Source of the DNA: CAYMAT01 sp964388495
Lineage (GTDB): Bacteria > Patescibacteriota > Gracilibacteria > Peribacterales > Peribacteraceae
Assembly: GCA_964388495.1 (NCBI GenBank)
Contig: CAYMAT010000008.1
Span: forward strand, 1-35,654
Direction of reading: 5' to 3'
DNA: 35,654 nucleotides
A model generated the notes under the pieces. That model ran no database searches, was not told where the DNA came from, and saw only the letters and a list, made by a program, of their open reading frames with translations. Both the position numbers and the translations under genes were made by a program. The stretch's first letter is position 1, and every line of letters starts with the position of its first letter. This document shows positions 1 to 7,216 of the stretch, in pieces.

Positions 1-1818
1 CACGGCGCGCTTCAAATCTTTGCGCTCCTTGATGCCGCGGGCAAGTTCCTCCTCGTAGGCTTTGCGTGCGGTTTGCACGATCTCCTTGGTGATCTGCTGC
101 TGCTCGGATCCATAGAGGAGTCCGCGGGAGATCACGTCCGGATCACTCACCAGGCGCTTGCTCTCCGCATAGACCTTGAAGAGGATGACCAGGCTGCCCG
201 CGATACTCATGATCTTGCGTTCGTCCAGGGTGCGCTGGCCTTCGCCTGCGGCACCGCGGCCGTCGATGATCACGTCGCGGAACGGAAGCTTCTGCTTGCT
301 GCGGCGGGCGTCGCCTTTGTTGTCGAACTCGATGATTTCGCCGTTGGTCAGCAAGTGGATCTTGCTCTCTTCGTATCCCAGAGACTTGGCCAGGTCACCG
401 TGCGCCACGCGCATGTGCGGCTCGCCGTGCTCGGGGATCACGTGCTTGGCGCGGACCAGGCGGTGCATCAGCAGAATGTCCTGCTGGTAGCCGTGACCCG
501 TGGTGTGGAGCGCAAGCTCCGCGTTGGTCTTCACGTTAGCGCCAAGTAAGTGAAGGTTGTTCACCACTTTGGCCACTGCGCGTTCGTTGCCCACAATCGG
601 GTTGCTGCTCAAAATGACCGTATCACCCTTTTTGACGGTGATATGGCGGTGCGTGCCCAGGCCCATGCGGGCCAGGCCTGCCACCTCCTCGCCTTGGCTG
701 CCCGTGGTGATGATCAGGACCTCTTTGTCCGGAATCTTGTCCATGGCGGGGTTCACCTTGCGGATGAGTCCGCGCGGAGCTTTGAGATATCCCAAGTTCT
801 GCGCGATCTCGATGTTCGTCTCCATGCTGCGTCCGGAGATGAACACCTTTCTGTTGAAGGCGTTGGCATGCTGGACGATCTGCTGGATGCGGTTGAGGAG
901 CGAGCTAAAGGTCGAAACAATCACGCGGCCCTTGGCATCGCGGATGAGGCCAAAGAGCGTCTCGGAAATCTCCTTCTCGCTCTTGCTGTGTCCGGGCTTG
1001 GTGGCGTTGGTGGAATCGGCGATGATCGCCAGAACACCTTCGTCACCCAGCTGTGCCAGGCGGTGGAAGTCTGCCGGCGGCTCGTTCATGGGCGTCAGGT
1101 CAAACTTGAAGTCGCCCGTGTGCACGATGGTGCCGTAGGGGGTTTTCACCACCACGGCCGCGGAGTCCGGGATACTGTGCGTGACGCGCAGGAATTCCAC
1201 CTCGATCTTGCCGATGCGGACTTTCTGGCGGAAATCAACGCTGGTCAAACGGGCCTTAGAGGTCAGTTTTTCCTCCTCCAGGCGCTTTTTGACAAACGCC
1301 ATGGTGAGCTTTGTCCCGTAGCACGGGGGGAAGTGGAGTGCCGGGAGCAGATGCTGCACCGCGCCAATGTGGTCCAGGTGACCGTGGGTGAAGAGCACCG
1401 CCTTGATGCGGTTCTCGCGCCCGCGGAGACTGGCGATGTCCGGTACCAGGTAATCGATACCGAGCATGTCCTCGTCCGGGAACTGGAGCCCCAGGTCGAT
1501 GATGTAGATGTCGCCGTCTACTTCTATCACGAAGCAGTTGCGGCCGACTTGCTCGAATCCACCCAGAGGGTAGACCTTGAGCCCAGCCTTTGCTCCTGAC
1601 GGAGCTCCGGCTGGCAAGCCCGCTTTATTGCCGGGCTGATTGCCTCTCTGAGGCTGCCGTTGATTGTTGTTCGGTCTCCGATTATCGGGACGGAACGGTT
1701 TTGCCCCTCTGACCTGCTGGCCGTCGGGACGAGCTGGGACAACCGGTGCGTCTGCACGGGGTGAATCCCCAGCGGGATTGCTGAGTGGAAGATTTTCTCC
1801 TCCTACGTCGTTCGTCAT
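1..1818 (-). CDS. rnj: Ribonuclease J (3' end beyond window)
   Basis: Ribonuclease J, a metallo-beta-lactamase/beta-CASP nuclease with endo- and 5'-3' exonuclease activity in mRNA decay and rRNA maturation. The visible 606 codons are in frame to the window edge, so the C-terminus is missing. Residues 1 to about 80 form a Pro/Asn/Gln/Arg-rich, probably disordered extension that most RNase J proteins lack. The nuclease core starts near LKVYPLGGFEQVGRN. The metal-binding motif HGHLDH lies at residues 145-150, followed further on by HTGDFKFD and by the beta-CASP segments ADSTNA and SGRSM. ATG at 1818 is preceded by a good promoter and a leader of about 30 nt without a clear Shine-Dalgarno. Identity as RNase J is clear; whether it is a J1 or J2 type cannot be told. 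Confidence 0.95.
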   Translation of the reverse strand, partial: MTNDVGGENLPLSNPAGDSPRADAPVVPARPDGQQVRGAKPFRPDNRRPNNNQRQPQRGNQPGNKAGLPAGAPSGAKAGLKVYPLGGFEQVGRNCFVIEVDGDIYIIDLGLQFPDEDMLGIDYLVPDIASLRGRENRIKAVLFTHGHLDHIGAVQHLLPALHFPPCYGTKLTMAFVKKRLEEEKLTSKARLTSVDFRQKVRIGKIEVEFLRVTHSIPDSAAVVVKTPYGTIVHTGDFKFDLTPMNEPPADFHRLAQLGDEGVLAIIADSTNATKPGHSKSEKEISETLFGLIRDAKGRVIVSTFSSLLNRIQQIVQHANAFNRKVFISGRSMETNIEIAQNLGYLKAPRGLIRKVNPAMDKIPDKEVLIITTGSQGEEVAGLARMGLGTHRHITVKKGDTVILSSNPIVGNERAVAKVVNNLHLLGANVKTNAELALHTTGHGYQQDILLMHRLVRAKHVIPEHGEPHMRVAHGDLAKSLGYEESKIHLLTNGEIIEFDNKGDARRSKQKLPFRDVIIDGRGAAGEGQRTLDERKIMSIAGSLVILFKVYAESKRLVSDPDVISRGLLYGSEQQQITKEIVQTARKAYEEELARGIKERKDLKRAV

Positions 1819-1854
1819 TGAAACTGTTTGGAATAAAATGAAATGACTGCGATC

Positions 1855-1883
1855 AGTGTACTCCCAGAGTAGGGATTGGTCAA
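1855..1883 (-). promoter_or_regulatory. Sigma70-type promoter of RNase J
   Basis: On the minus strand TTGACC (1883-1878) and TACACT (1860-1855) are 17 bp apart. The predicted start near 1848 gives a leader of about 30 nt before the RNase J ATG. Confidence 0.6.
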
Positions 1884-1957
1884 TGGCGTCCAATGTCAAG
1901 GCACCTGTTTTTTGGCTTCCATTCAATGTTTTTTGGGTCGGAAAATTTGTTTGATAC

Positions 1958-2012
1958 CCTCTCCCCCAGCCCCTCTTCCGTTGGGAGAGGGGGCAGCACG
2001 TGCATACACCTT
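1958..2012. repeat. GC-rich palindromic dispersed element, copy 1
   Basis: A palindrome with the arms CCCTCTTCC and GGGAGAGGG is followed by GGCAGCACGTGCATACACCT. The same palindrome plus the same kind of tail (GCAGC, then TGCATA, then ACCT) recurs at 11049-11113. Shorter relatives lie at 6444-6466 and inside dinG at 26525-26567. It fills much of the 320-base gap between the divergent RNase J and 677-residue protein genes; the remainder of that gap holds only their promoters. Confidence 0.65.
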
Positions 2013-2101
2013 GTGAAAACATGTCTCTGGAGTGCACACACTTTCTTTTTTGCATTTCTATTATCCCGCACGTTCGCTAAGCGTTCCCCCTTCTCCCACG
2101 T

Positions 2102-2130
2102 TTGCTACCAGCTCTGTCGTCCGGTACAGT
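2102..2130 (+). promoter_or_regulatory. Promoter of the 677-residue membrane protein
   Basis: TTGCTA (2102-2107) and TACAGT (2125-2130) are 17 bp apart. The predicted start near 2137 lies only about four bases before the ATG at 2141, so the mRNA is nearly leaderless. Confidence 0.5.
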
Positions 2131-2140
2131 TTTCCCCTGA

Positions 2141-4174
2141 ATGGACGTCACAGTCCGCACAGGCGGGACCAAGGCCGTGAGCGGTGTTGCCACTGCGGCA
2201 TTCTCCCTGCAGTCCGCGCAGGGCGAGCATGCCTGTATCTTGCTGCACGGTGAGGGGAAGGACGCCAATGTCCGCTCCTTAAAGGAGGAGTGCCAGTCCA
2301 TTATGGAGAACGCGCTCTTGGGTGTGGAGGGTGACGCGTGGACGCGCTTGGACGGCACGCTCAAAGAGTTGAACGGTCTCTTCAAGGGCTTTCTTGTAGC
2401 CGGCACTTTTGACGAGCTGCATGCCGCTGTCGCCCTGCTGGATACCACGGGGACTCTTCATATTTCCGCTTCAGGACGCGCAGAAGGCTACTTGGTCCGC
2501 GATGGATCCGCCAATCAGATCACGGAGGTGAACAAGGGCAAACCGCTGGCCGCCTTCGTCCACATCTCTTCCGGGCAATTGGAGCCCGGGGATTCCGTGG
2601 TGATCGCCACGCACAGGCTGCTCCGCGCCATCACGCCCGCGCAGCTGGTGCAAATGACGTCCGAGCACGGCGATCGCGTGAATGCCGCGATCATCGATGC
2701 GCTGGAATCCGAAAAAGAATCCGCAGCGCTCTGCACCATGCATGTTGCCGGAGGCTCATCCGCGTCCGTCAGCAAGGACGAAGAGCCGGCGGCGCGTGCG
2801 GACAAGTCCGCCCCCCGCTCGCGCATGGCACTGCCCTCGCGCCGCGCGCCACGCCGCGGCGGTTCCGGCGGAGTGATGGGGGTGCTGCAGAATATGACCG
2901 GCCGCCTGCAGCCGCTTCTGGATTCCGCCACCCGCGCGGGTTCCTCGCTGGGCAAACAGGGCGCCGCCCTGCTGGAGAAAACGGGCGGATTGGAGGCTCT
3001 GCAGAAGAAGGGAAAGGGATTCCTCTCCGATCTCAAGGACCCCAAGCGCAAGCGCAAGGCGCACTTTTTGCTCCTGGCGGCGGCCTTGGCGGTGTTTGTG
3101 GTGGTATGGAGCGGTTTCACCTTCATGACCAGTAACGAGCGCAGCAAGACCAAGACGGAACTGGCCGCGCTCATGACGCAGATTGACGAGGAGCTCCGCA
3201 CGGCGGACAACCGCAAGCTTGCGGGTGACATGGACGGTGCCAATACCATCCTGCAGGCGGCCGAGGAGCGCGCGCGCCAGGTGCTGAGCAATGAAACCGG
3301 CTTGTACCGCACGGAGGCCACAACGCTCCTGGAGAAGATCCAGGCCAAGCAGGAAGAGATCAACAACATCCTCCGCGTGCCGCTGGGGGCTCCGCTGGTC
3401 AGTCTGGCCGCAAAGGATGAGGCCGCCACGGCGCAGGGTCTCATCAACGTGGGGGACAGCGAGTTTGTCGTGTACGACCGGCAGAACGCGTATCGCGTAA
3501 TTCTCAGCCGTTTGGATGATGCCAAGCGTTTGACGGAGGACGACCTGATCCTCATGGGCACCAACTTTGACCGCTACAAGTCGCAGGTCTTCATGACCAG
3601 CGGCAACGGCGTGGTGGAGCTTTCCGGCAACGACGTGACGCCCATGAAGACCGATGATCCCAACGGCTGGATCACGGGCAAGGACATGGAGACGTACCTG
3701 CGCTACCTCTACGTGCTGGCTCCGGACAAGAAGCAGATCTACAAGTACGAGCGCCTCACCAACCGCTACACCGCGCCCGTACAGTACAACGTGAACGGGG
3801 ACCTGACGGGGGCGTTGGACATGGCCATTGATACCAGCGTGTACGTGGTGAAGGAGGGCGGCGTGGTGCTCAAGCTTTTGCGCGGGGAGACGCAGCCGTT
3901 TGCCATCCGCCATGCGCCCGAGGATGTGCTCAAGGACGTCACCAAGCTCTACAAGGTGTCCGAGGGCGGTAATTTCTACTTCCTGGATCCCGTCAAAAAC
4001 CGCGTCATTGTGGCGACGGACGGCGGGACAACGGGCGAGTCCTCCTACCTGCGCCAGTACATCGTAAAGGGCGACCAATTGGGCGTATTGCAGGATTTGT
4101 ACGTGGATCCCGAGGAGAGCCACCTGTACCTGATGGATGAGAAGAGGGTGTATGTGGTGGATTTGGCGAAATAA
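2141..4174 (+). CDS. Membrane protein with PP2C-like N-terminal domain and propeller-like C-terminus
   Basis: 677 residues. Residues 1 to about 195 resemble a PP2C/PPM phosphatase fold (for example LHAAVALLDTTGTLHISASG, then YLVRDG and GDSVVIATHRL), but I do not see the full metal-binding aspartate set, so activity is uncertain. Residues of about 215-300 are a basic, Arg/Ser/Pro-rich linker. One transmembrane helix lies at about 308-326 (FLLLAAALAVFVVVWSGF), then a coiled-coil segment at about 330-405 (TELAALMTQIDEEL), then a repetitive beta-rich region to the end that looks like a propeller (VYVVKEGG, LYLMDEKRVYVVDLAK). The start is fixed by an in-frame TGA directly before the ATG. It may sense envelope state and act in the cytoplasm, but that is inference. 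Confidence 0.75.
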   Translation: MDVTVRTGGTKAVSGVATAAFSLQSAQGEHACILLHGEGKDANVRSLKEECQSIMENALLGVEGDAWTRLDGTLKELNGLFKGFLVAGTFDELHAAVALLDTTGTLHISASGRAEGYLVRDGSANQITEVNKGKPLAAFVHISSGQLEPGDSVVIATHRLLRAITPAQLVQMTSEHGDRVNAAIIDALESEKESAALCTMHVAGGSSASVSKDEEPAARADKSAPRSRMALPSRRAPRRGGSGGVMGVLQNMTGRLQPLLDSATRAGSSLGKQGAALLEKTGGLEALQKKGKGFLSDLKDPKRKRKAHFLLLAAALAVFVVVWSGFTFMTSNERSKTKTELAALMTQIDEELRTADNRKLAGDMDGANTILQAAEERARQVLSNETGLYRTEATTLLEKIQAKQEEINNILRVPLGAPLVSLAAKDEAATAQGLINVGDSEFVVYDRQNAYRVILSRLDDAKRLTEDDLILMGTNFDRYKSQVFMTSGNGVVELSGNDVTPMKTDDPNGWITGKDMETYLRYLYVLAPDKKQIYKYERLTNRYTAPVQYNVNGDLTGALDMAIDTSVYVVKEGGVVLKLLRGETQPFAIRHAPEDVLKDVTKLYKVSEGGNFYFLDPVKNRVIVATDGGTTGESSYLRQYIVKGDQLGVLQDLYVDPEESHLYLMDEKRVYVVDLAK

Positions 4175-4175
4175 A

Positions 4176-4293
4176 GAATTCAGGCTCCAGAAGCCAAGTA
4201 GGCTCAGGAACTAGGGGGAAAAAGTGAAGGCAGAATTTGTGCCTTTTCCTTATACTTTCACTCCACTTACTTGGTATTTGAATCCTGAACTTC
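4176..4293. repeat. Long imperfect palindrome between two genes
   Basis: The outer arms GAATTCAGG / CCTGAACTTC, the middle arms CCAAGTAGG / CTTACTTGG and the inner arms AAGGCA / TGCCTT are nested over about 118 bases, directly after the stop of the upstream gene. It could be a transcribed hairpin acting as a terminator or processing site, or a MITE-like insertion. A TATACT hexamer at 4251-4256 lies in its right arm. Confidence 0.45.
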
Positions 4294-4306
4294 ACTCCGT
4301 CATTCC

Positions 4307-4696
4307 ATGAAAGTCTTACTCTTTGGCACCTTTGATCACTTCCATCCGGGCCACCGGTTTGTGATCGACCAGGCGAAAAAGCGCGGGAGTGTCACGGCTG
4401 TTGTCGCTCGTGACCGTAACGTACACCACATCAAAGGCCGCGCATCCGCCCAATCCCAGGAGGAGCGCATGGCGGCGGTCCAGGCCGCGTATCCGGACAT
4501 CACGGTGATGCTGGGTGACGCCTCCGATTTTCTGGCCCCCGTCCGCGCCGTCGCCCCGGATCTTATTCTGCTCGGGTACGATCAGCGGCTGCCCCCCGGC
4601 GTCAGCATGGAAGCGTTTCCCTGCCCTGTGGAGCGGTTGCCCGCCTTTGAGCCCGAGAAGTACAAAAGCAGTCTGATGAGGAAGAAGATCCCTTGA
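4307..4696 (+). CDS. Cytidylyltransferase-like nucleotidyltransferase (RibL/FAD synthase-like)
   Basis: 129 residues. It has the class I nucleotidyltransferase signature GTFDHFHPGH (residues 7-16; the HxGH motif binds the nucleotide phosphates) and a late YKSSLMRKK segment that corresponds to the ISSSxIR-type motif. The LLGYDQ segment near residue 94 is typical of archaeal RibL-type FAD synthetases, which adenylate FMN. Glycerol-3-phosphate cytidylyltransferase (TagD) is the other well-known member of this small single-domain group, so the substrate is not certain. It stands alone between the palindrome at 4176-4293 and a hairpin at 4708-4722. Confidence 0.8.
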   Translation: MKVLLFGTFDHFHPGHRFVIDQAKKRGSVTAVVARDRNVHHIKGRASAQSQEERMAAVQAAYPDITVMLGDASDFLAPVRAVAPDLILLGYDQRLPPGVSMEAFPCPVERLPAFEPEKYKSSLMRKKIP

Positions 4697-4707
4697 GGCC
4701 TTCATCC

Positions 4708-4730
4708 GGCGCGCGACGCGCCACCTTTTC
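4708..4730 (+). terminator. GC hairpin followed by a pyrimidine run
   Basis: GGCGCG-CGA-CGCGCC (4708-4722) is a perfect 6-bp stem 11 bases after the stop codon, followed by ACCTTTTCCC. The U-run is short, so this is a weak intrinsic terminator. Just downstream CCTTCGACTACGCTCAGGAC (from 4733) resembles a repeat seen scattered in many bacterial genomes. Confidence 0.45.
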
Positions 4731-4820
4731 CCTCCTTCGACTACGCTCAGGACAGGCTTGGGAAGAAGGAAAGAAGAGCCTTATTTGCCCCATGTGCTTA
4801 ATCCCTGTGGTTTTTAGATC

Positions 4821-4849
4821 TGGGCAAAACCTCTATTTTCGTGTATAAT
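4821..4849 (+). promoter_or_regulatory. Promoter of the 250-residue surface protein
   Basis: A consensus TATAAT (4844-4849) has TGGGCA 17 bp upstream (4821-4826). The predicted start near 4856 leaves a 20-nt leader with no Shine-Dalgarno. Confidence 0.6.
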
Positions 4850-4875
4850 ACTTAGTAAATACACACAACAATCCT

Positions 4876-5628
4876 ATGCAGATCCCCCGTTTGTTTAAGC
4901 AGTTGGCTGGTGCCGTCACCGGTGCCGCACTCGCCTTTGTCGTCTATCAGGGCTACAGCTACACCAGCCTGAAGCTGCAGGGATTGGTGACGCTTCCCGT
5001 GGCTCCCGGCGTGGTCCAGCAGGACACGACGCGCTTTGCCATTACGGCAAGCGGATCGCAGGATGATCGCTACCTTTCGCGCATCAACCGCCGCATCCAG
5101 GAGATATTCAACCGTTTTGGCCCCACGCCCGTCACGGAGCAGGTGTCCTCGGCCCAGCCGACGGACTGGAGCAACTTCCATGCGCCTTTTGACCGCTACA
5201 ACCGCCTGACACAGGGGGCATCGTCCTCCATGGCCGCCGCGGCCGTGGTGACGCAGCCCGCCGTGCCCGTGGGTACGGCCGGAGGCCCCATCAACGGCGT
5301 GGTCCAGGTGACGGGAGAGTCGCTTTCGTCCGCGCCCAGCGTGGTCGTTTCTCCCTGGCCGGATGGCCAGGTTCCCGTGGCCCCCGTGCCCGTGCACGTG
5401 ACGGTGACGCAGCAGGCTTCCCCCGGCGAGCACGCCTACGAACCCGGCACGTCCGTTGCTGCCCAGGTGGAAGCGCGCAAGCAGGAGCGTCTTGCGGACC
5501 TTAAACCGCCGGTCATGAAGGCACACGGCAAACTCCCGAGGTCCGGATTCGGTATCGACGACCTGGCCTTCATGGCCATAGGCGGTGCCATTGGACAGCG
5601 GTACTTGAGGAAGAAGAAGGCGGCCTAA
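4876..5628 (+). CDS. Secreted or wall-anchored protein with LPxSG-type C-terminal tail
   Basis: 250 residues, no family recognised. Residues of about 8-27 (AGAVTGAALAFVVYQGYSYT) form an N-terminal hydrophobic segment, so the protein is exported or anchored. The middle is rich in Val, Pro, Ala and Ser and looks extended. The C-terminus has LPRSG (220-224), then a hydrophobic stretch (LAFMAIGGAIG), then RYLRKKKAA. This order is that of a sortase sorting signal, with Ser in place of the usual Thr. No sortase gene is in the window. The tail could instead be a simple C-terminal membrane anchor. Its promoter at 4821-4849 is one of the best in the window, suggesting good expression. Confidence 0.75.
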   Translation: MQIPRLFKQLAGAVTGAALAFVVYQGYSYTSLKLQGLVTLPVAPGVVQQDTTRFAITASGSQDDRYLSRINRRIQEIFNRFGPTPVTEQVSSAQPTDWSNFHAPFDRYNRLTQGASSSMAAAAVVTQPAVPVGTAGGPINGVVQVTGESLSSAPSVVVSPWPDGQVPVAPVPVHVTVTQQASPGEHAYEPGTSVAAQVEARKQERLADLKPPVMKAHGKLPRSGFGIDDLAFMAIGGAIGQRYLRKKKAA

Positions 5629-5631
5629 AAA

Positions 5632-5670
5632 AGGGACCGAAGGGACCGAGGCCACCAAAGGGACCAAAGT
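5632..5670. repeat. 9-bp ACCGA tandem repeat, copy 1
   Basis: Degenerate 9-bp units of the form GGGACCGAA/GGGACCGAG/GGGACCAAA run from the stop of the upstream gene to the pilD promoter. The same unit recurs inside pilC (13520-13572) and at 31315-31357. Confidence 0.6.
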
Positions 5671-5676
5671 GTTCTG

Positions 5677-5682
5677 TACACT
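5677..5682 (+). promoter_or_regulatory. -10 element of pilD
   Basis: TACACT ends six bases before the GTG at 5689, so the predicted transcription start coincides with that GTG. No good -35 is visible. Confidence 0.35.
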
Positions 5683-5688
5683 ATGTGG

Positions 5689-6432
5689 GTGCCTACTCCA
5701 ATCCTCTCTCTCTTTGTTTTCGCGTTAGGCGCTGTGCTTGGAAGTTTTGGGAATGTCCTGATTCTCCGTGTGCCGGAGGGGAAATCCATCGGTGGTCGGT
5801 CCCACTGCCCGCGGTGCAATCGCGCACTGGGCTTCATCGAGATGATTCCGGTATTCGGCTATCTCATTTTGGGCGGTCATTGCCGGGGTTGCCGCAAGCC
5901 GATTTCCCTCCAGTATCCGCTGGTGGAAGCCGTGAGCGGAATTCTCTTCTTGCTGGCATATTGGCACGACGGTCTTTCTGCCTGGAGCATCGTCCTGGCT
6001 GCTATTTTGTGGCTGCTTCTGCTTATTGCCGTCTGCGATATGCGCAGTCAGATGATCCCGGATGTCTTCAATATCCCGCTGCTGGTTTTAGGTTTCGCGT
6101 ACGGAATGGGGACGGAGACGGTGATCGATGCACTCATGGCCGCCGCAATTCCCGCGCTCTTCTTTGGTTTCCAGTGGCTTGTGAGCCGCGGCGGATGGGT
6201 GGGGAGCGGGGACATCATCCTGGGGGCCGGCATTGGCGCAGCGGTGGGGTTCTGGGGGCTGTCACTGGTTGCTCTTGGCGTGGCGTACATCACGGGCGCC
6301 GTGGTGGCGCTGTATCTTTTGGCGCGTAAAAAAGTGACCGCAAACACGCGCGTGGCGTTTGGGCCGTTCCTGGTGCTGGGGGGAATGGTCGCGCTGCTTT
6401 TTGGAGAACGGATTTTGGAAGCGGTATGGTGA
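5689..6432 (+). CDS. pilD: Prepilin peptidase / leader peptidase A24
   Basis: Bifunctional membrane aspartic protease that cuts type IV prepilin leaders and usually N-methylates the new N-terminus. Numbered from the upstream ATG at 5683, it has the N-terminal zinc-type cysteine pairs C42/C45 (HCPRC) and C67/C70 (HCRGC), the first catalytic Asp D119 (VCDMRSQMIPD) and the GxGD motif GSGD at 174-177. Several hydrophobic helices cover the rest, and the length is normal. ATG at 5683 is possible, but TACACT at 5677-5682 would start transcription at 5689, exactly on GTG, so I prefer 5689 (247 residues). Its substrates are the pilins at 14962-19611, about 9 kb away. Confidence 0.95.
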   Translation: MPTPILSLFVFALGAVLGSFGNVLILRVPEGKSIGGRSHCPRCNRALGFIEMIPVFGYLILGGHCRGCRKPISLQYPLVEAVSGILFLLAYWHDGLSAWSIVLAAILWLLLLIAVCDMRSQMIPDVFNIPLLVLGFAYGMGTETVIDALMAAAIPALFFGFQWLVSRGGWVGSGDIILGAGIGAAVGFWGLSLVALGVAYITGAVVALYLLARKKVTANTRVAFGPFLVLGGMVALLFGERILEAVW

Positions 6433-6443
6433 AATCCAAAGAT

Positions 6444-6466
6444 GCCCTCCCCGCGGGAGAGGGGAA
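6444..6466. repeat. Short GC-rich palindrome, relative of the element at 1958
   Basis: CCCTCCCCGCGGGAGAGGGG, just after the pilD stop, can fold into a stem and is followed by an A/T run (AAAATTTTTTT), so it may also serve as the pilD terminator. Confidence 0.45.
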
Positions 6467-6484
6467 GAGGAAAATTTTTTTCCT

Positions 6485-6515
6485 AAAAAAAGGAGCTAGA
6501 CAGAAGTCCGGCCCC
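6485..6515 (-). terminator. Intrinsic terminator of the small RNA
   Basis: On the minus strand GGGGC / GCTCC (with one G-U pair) and the inner GGAC-TTCT-GTCT form a hairpin followed directly by TTTTTTT (6491-6485). Confidence 0.65.
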
Positions 6516-6624
6516 TTAATCTTAACGCCAGGGTGCGTGGACCCAAATGGGCGAATCGCCCCTGGCTGTCTTCCACTCAGAAAATTCTGTGCAGGAGACA
6601 GCCAAGGAAATTCAACAACCTGAC
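6485..6624 (-). ncRNA. Predicted structured small RNA, about 140 nt
   Basis: A transcription unit with no ORF on the minus strand between pilD and smpB. It has a near-consensus promoter (TTGACA, 16 bp, TAAAAT), a predicted 5' end near 6624 and an intrinsic terminator with seven U. Hairpin 1 (6603-6564) has the 7-bp stem GGCTGTC/GACAGCC capped by CAGAA-TT-TTCTG. A second domain (about 6566-6527) is closed by CCAGG/CCTGG and contains GGGCG-ATT-CGCCC. The terminator stem follows. There are no tRNA-like ends, so it is not tmRNA. I see no SRP RNA tetraloop motif, and the two ends do not pair as in 6S RNA. Function unknown; a trans-acting sRNA or a regulatory leader-like RNA are both open. Confidence 0.6.
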
Positions 6625-6630
6625 CGCCTT

Positions 6631-6658
6631 ATTTTACGCAAATTGCCGTTTTTGTCAA
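6631..6658 (-). promoter_or_regulatory. Near-consensus promoter of the small RNA
   Basis: TTGACA (6658-6653) and TAAAAT (6636-6631) with a 16-bp spacer. It is the only promoter found here with a fully consensus -35. Confidence 0.65.
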
Positions 6659-6712
6659 ATGTGACTTACCTCCTTGTTTCCCGCTTTCCTATGCGGATTT
6701 ATGCCATTCCGA

Positions 6713-6718
6713 TACTAT
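6713..6718 (+). promoter_or_regulatory. -10 element of smpB
   Basis: TACTAT ends six bases before the ATG at 6725, which places the predicted transcript start on the A of the start codon. The -35 region is weak. Confidence 0.4.
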
Positions 6719-6724
6719 TCTTGC

Positions 6725-7165
6725 ATGCCTGGGAAGGTGGTCGCACAGCACCGGCGCGCCCGTTACGACTACGAGATCATGGAGACCGTGGAGGCGGGTA
6801 TCCAGCTCACGGGTGGCGAAGTGAAATCGTGCCGGGATGGTCATGTGCAAATGCCCGGATCGTACGTGTCGTTTTTGCACGACAAGCCGGTTCTCAAGGG
6901 GCTCAAAATTTCCCGCTACAAAATGGCGGCTGATGATGGTCATCAAGAGCAGCGAGACAGGCCGCTTCTCCTCAAACAGAATGAAATCGACAAGCTCCAG
7001 CGTTCGTCGGAAGAAAAAGGGCTCACGCTGATCCCGCTGGAGATTCGCGCGGGCAAGTACATCAAGGTGGTGATAGGGCTGGCGAGGGGCAAGAAGAAGT
7101 TCGACAAGCGGCAGAGTATTAAAGACAGGGATATTCGAAGGGAAATGCGGGGTGGGCGACGGTAA
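6725..7165 (+). CDS. smpB: SsrA-binding protein SmpB
   Basis: 146 residues. SmpB binds tmRNA and delivers it to stalled ribosomes for trans-translation. The N-terminus GKVVAQHRRARYDYEI and the segment AGIQLTGGEVKSCRDG match the family core. The C-terminal half has LLLKQNEIDKLQ, GLTLIPLEI, GLARGKKKFDKR and the basic tail KDRDIRREM, which occupies the mRNA channel. The frame stays open upstream to 6674, but the family start and the -10 at 6713-6718 both point to ATG 6725. No tmRNA gene is visible in the window. recR follows within about 50 bases. Confidence 0.95.
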   Translation: MPGKVVAQHRRARYDYEIMETVEAGIQLTGGEVKSCRDGHVQMPGSYVSFLHDKPVLKGLKISRYKMAADDGHQEQRDRPLLLKQNEIDKLQRSSEEKGLTLIPLEIRAGKYIKVVIGLARGKKKFDKRQSIKDRDIRREMRGGRR

Positions 7166-7196
7166 TTCGTGATTTCGTTACTCGTAATTCGTTCCT
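7162..7196. repeat. ATTCGT-type 7-bp repeat at the smpB-recR junction
   Basis: Units TAATTCGTG, ATTTCGTTA, CTCGTAATTCGTT overlap the smpB stop codon. The same ATTCGTT/ATTCGTG unit occurs at 14801-14815 and inside dinG at 27101-27142. Confidence 0.5.
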
Positions 7197-7207
7197 TCTG
7201 TTACTGT
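7178..7207 (+). promoter_or_regulatory. Possible recR promoter
   Basis: TTACTC (7178-7183) and TACTGT (7202-7207) with an 18-bp spacer. The predicted start near 7214 is three bases before the GTG at 7217. Confidence 0.35.
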
Positions 7208-7216
7208 GTTTTCCTC

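Noticed and set aside
6433..6724. tmRNA gene next to smpB
   Set aside because: No tRNA-like 5' or 3' ends, no T-loop with CCA and no tag-peptide frame were found; the structured unit here is on the minus strand and too short.
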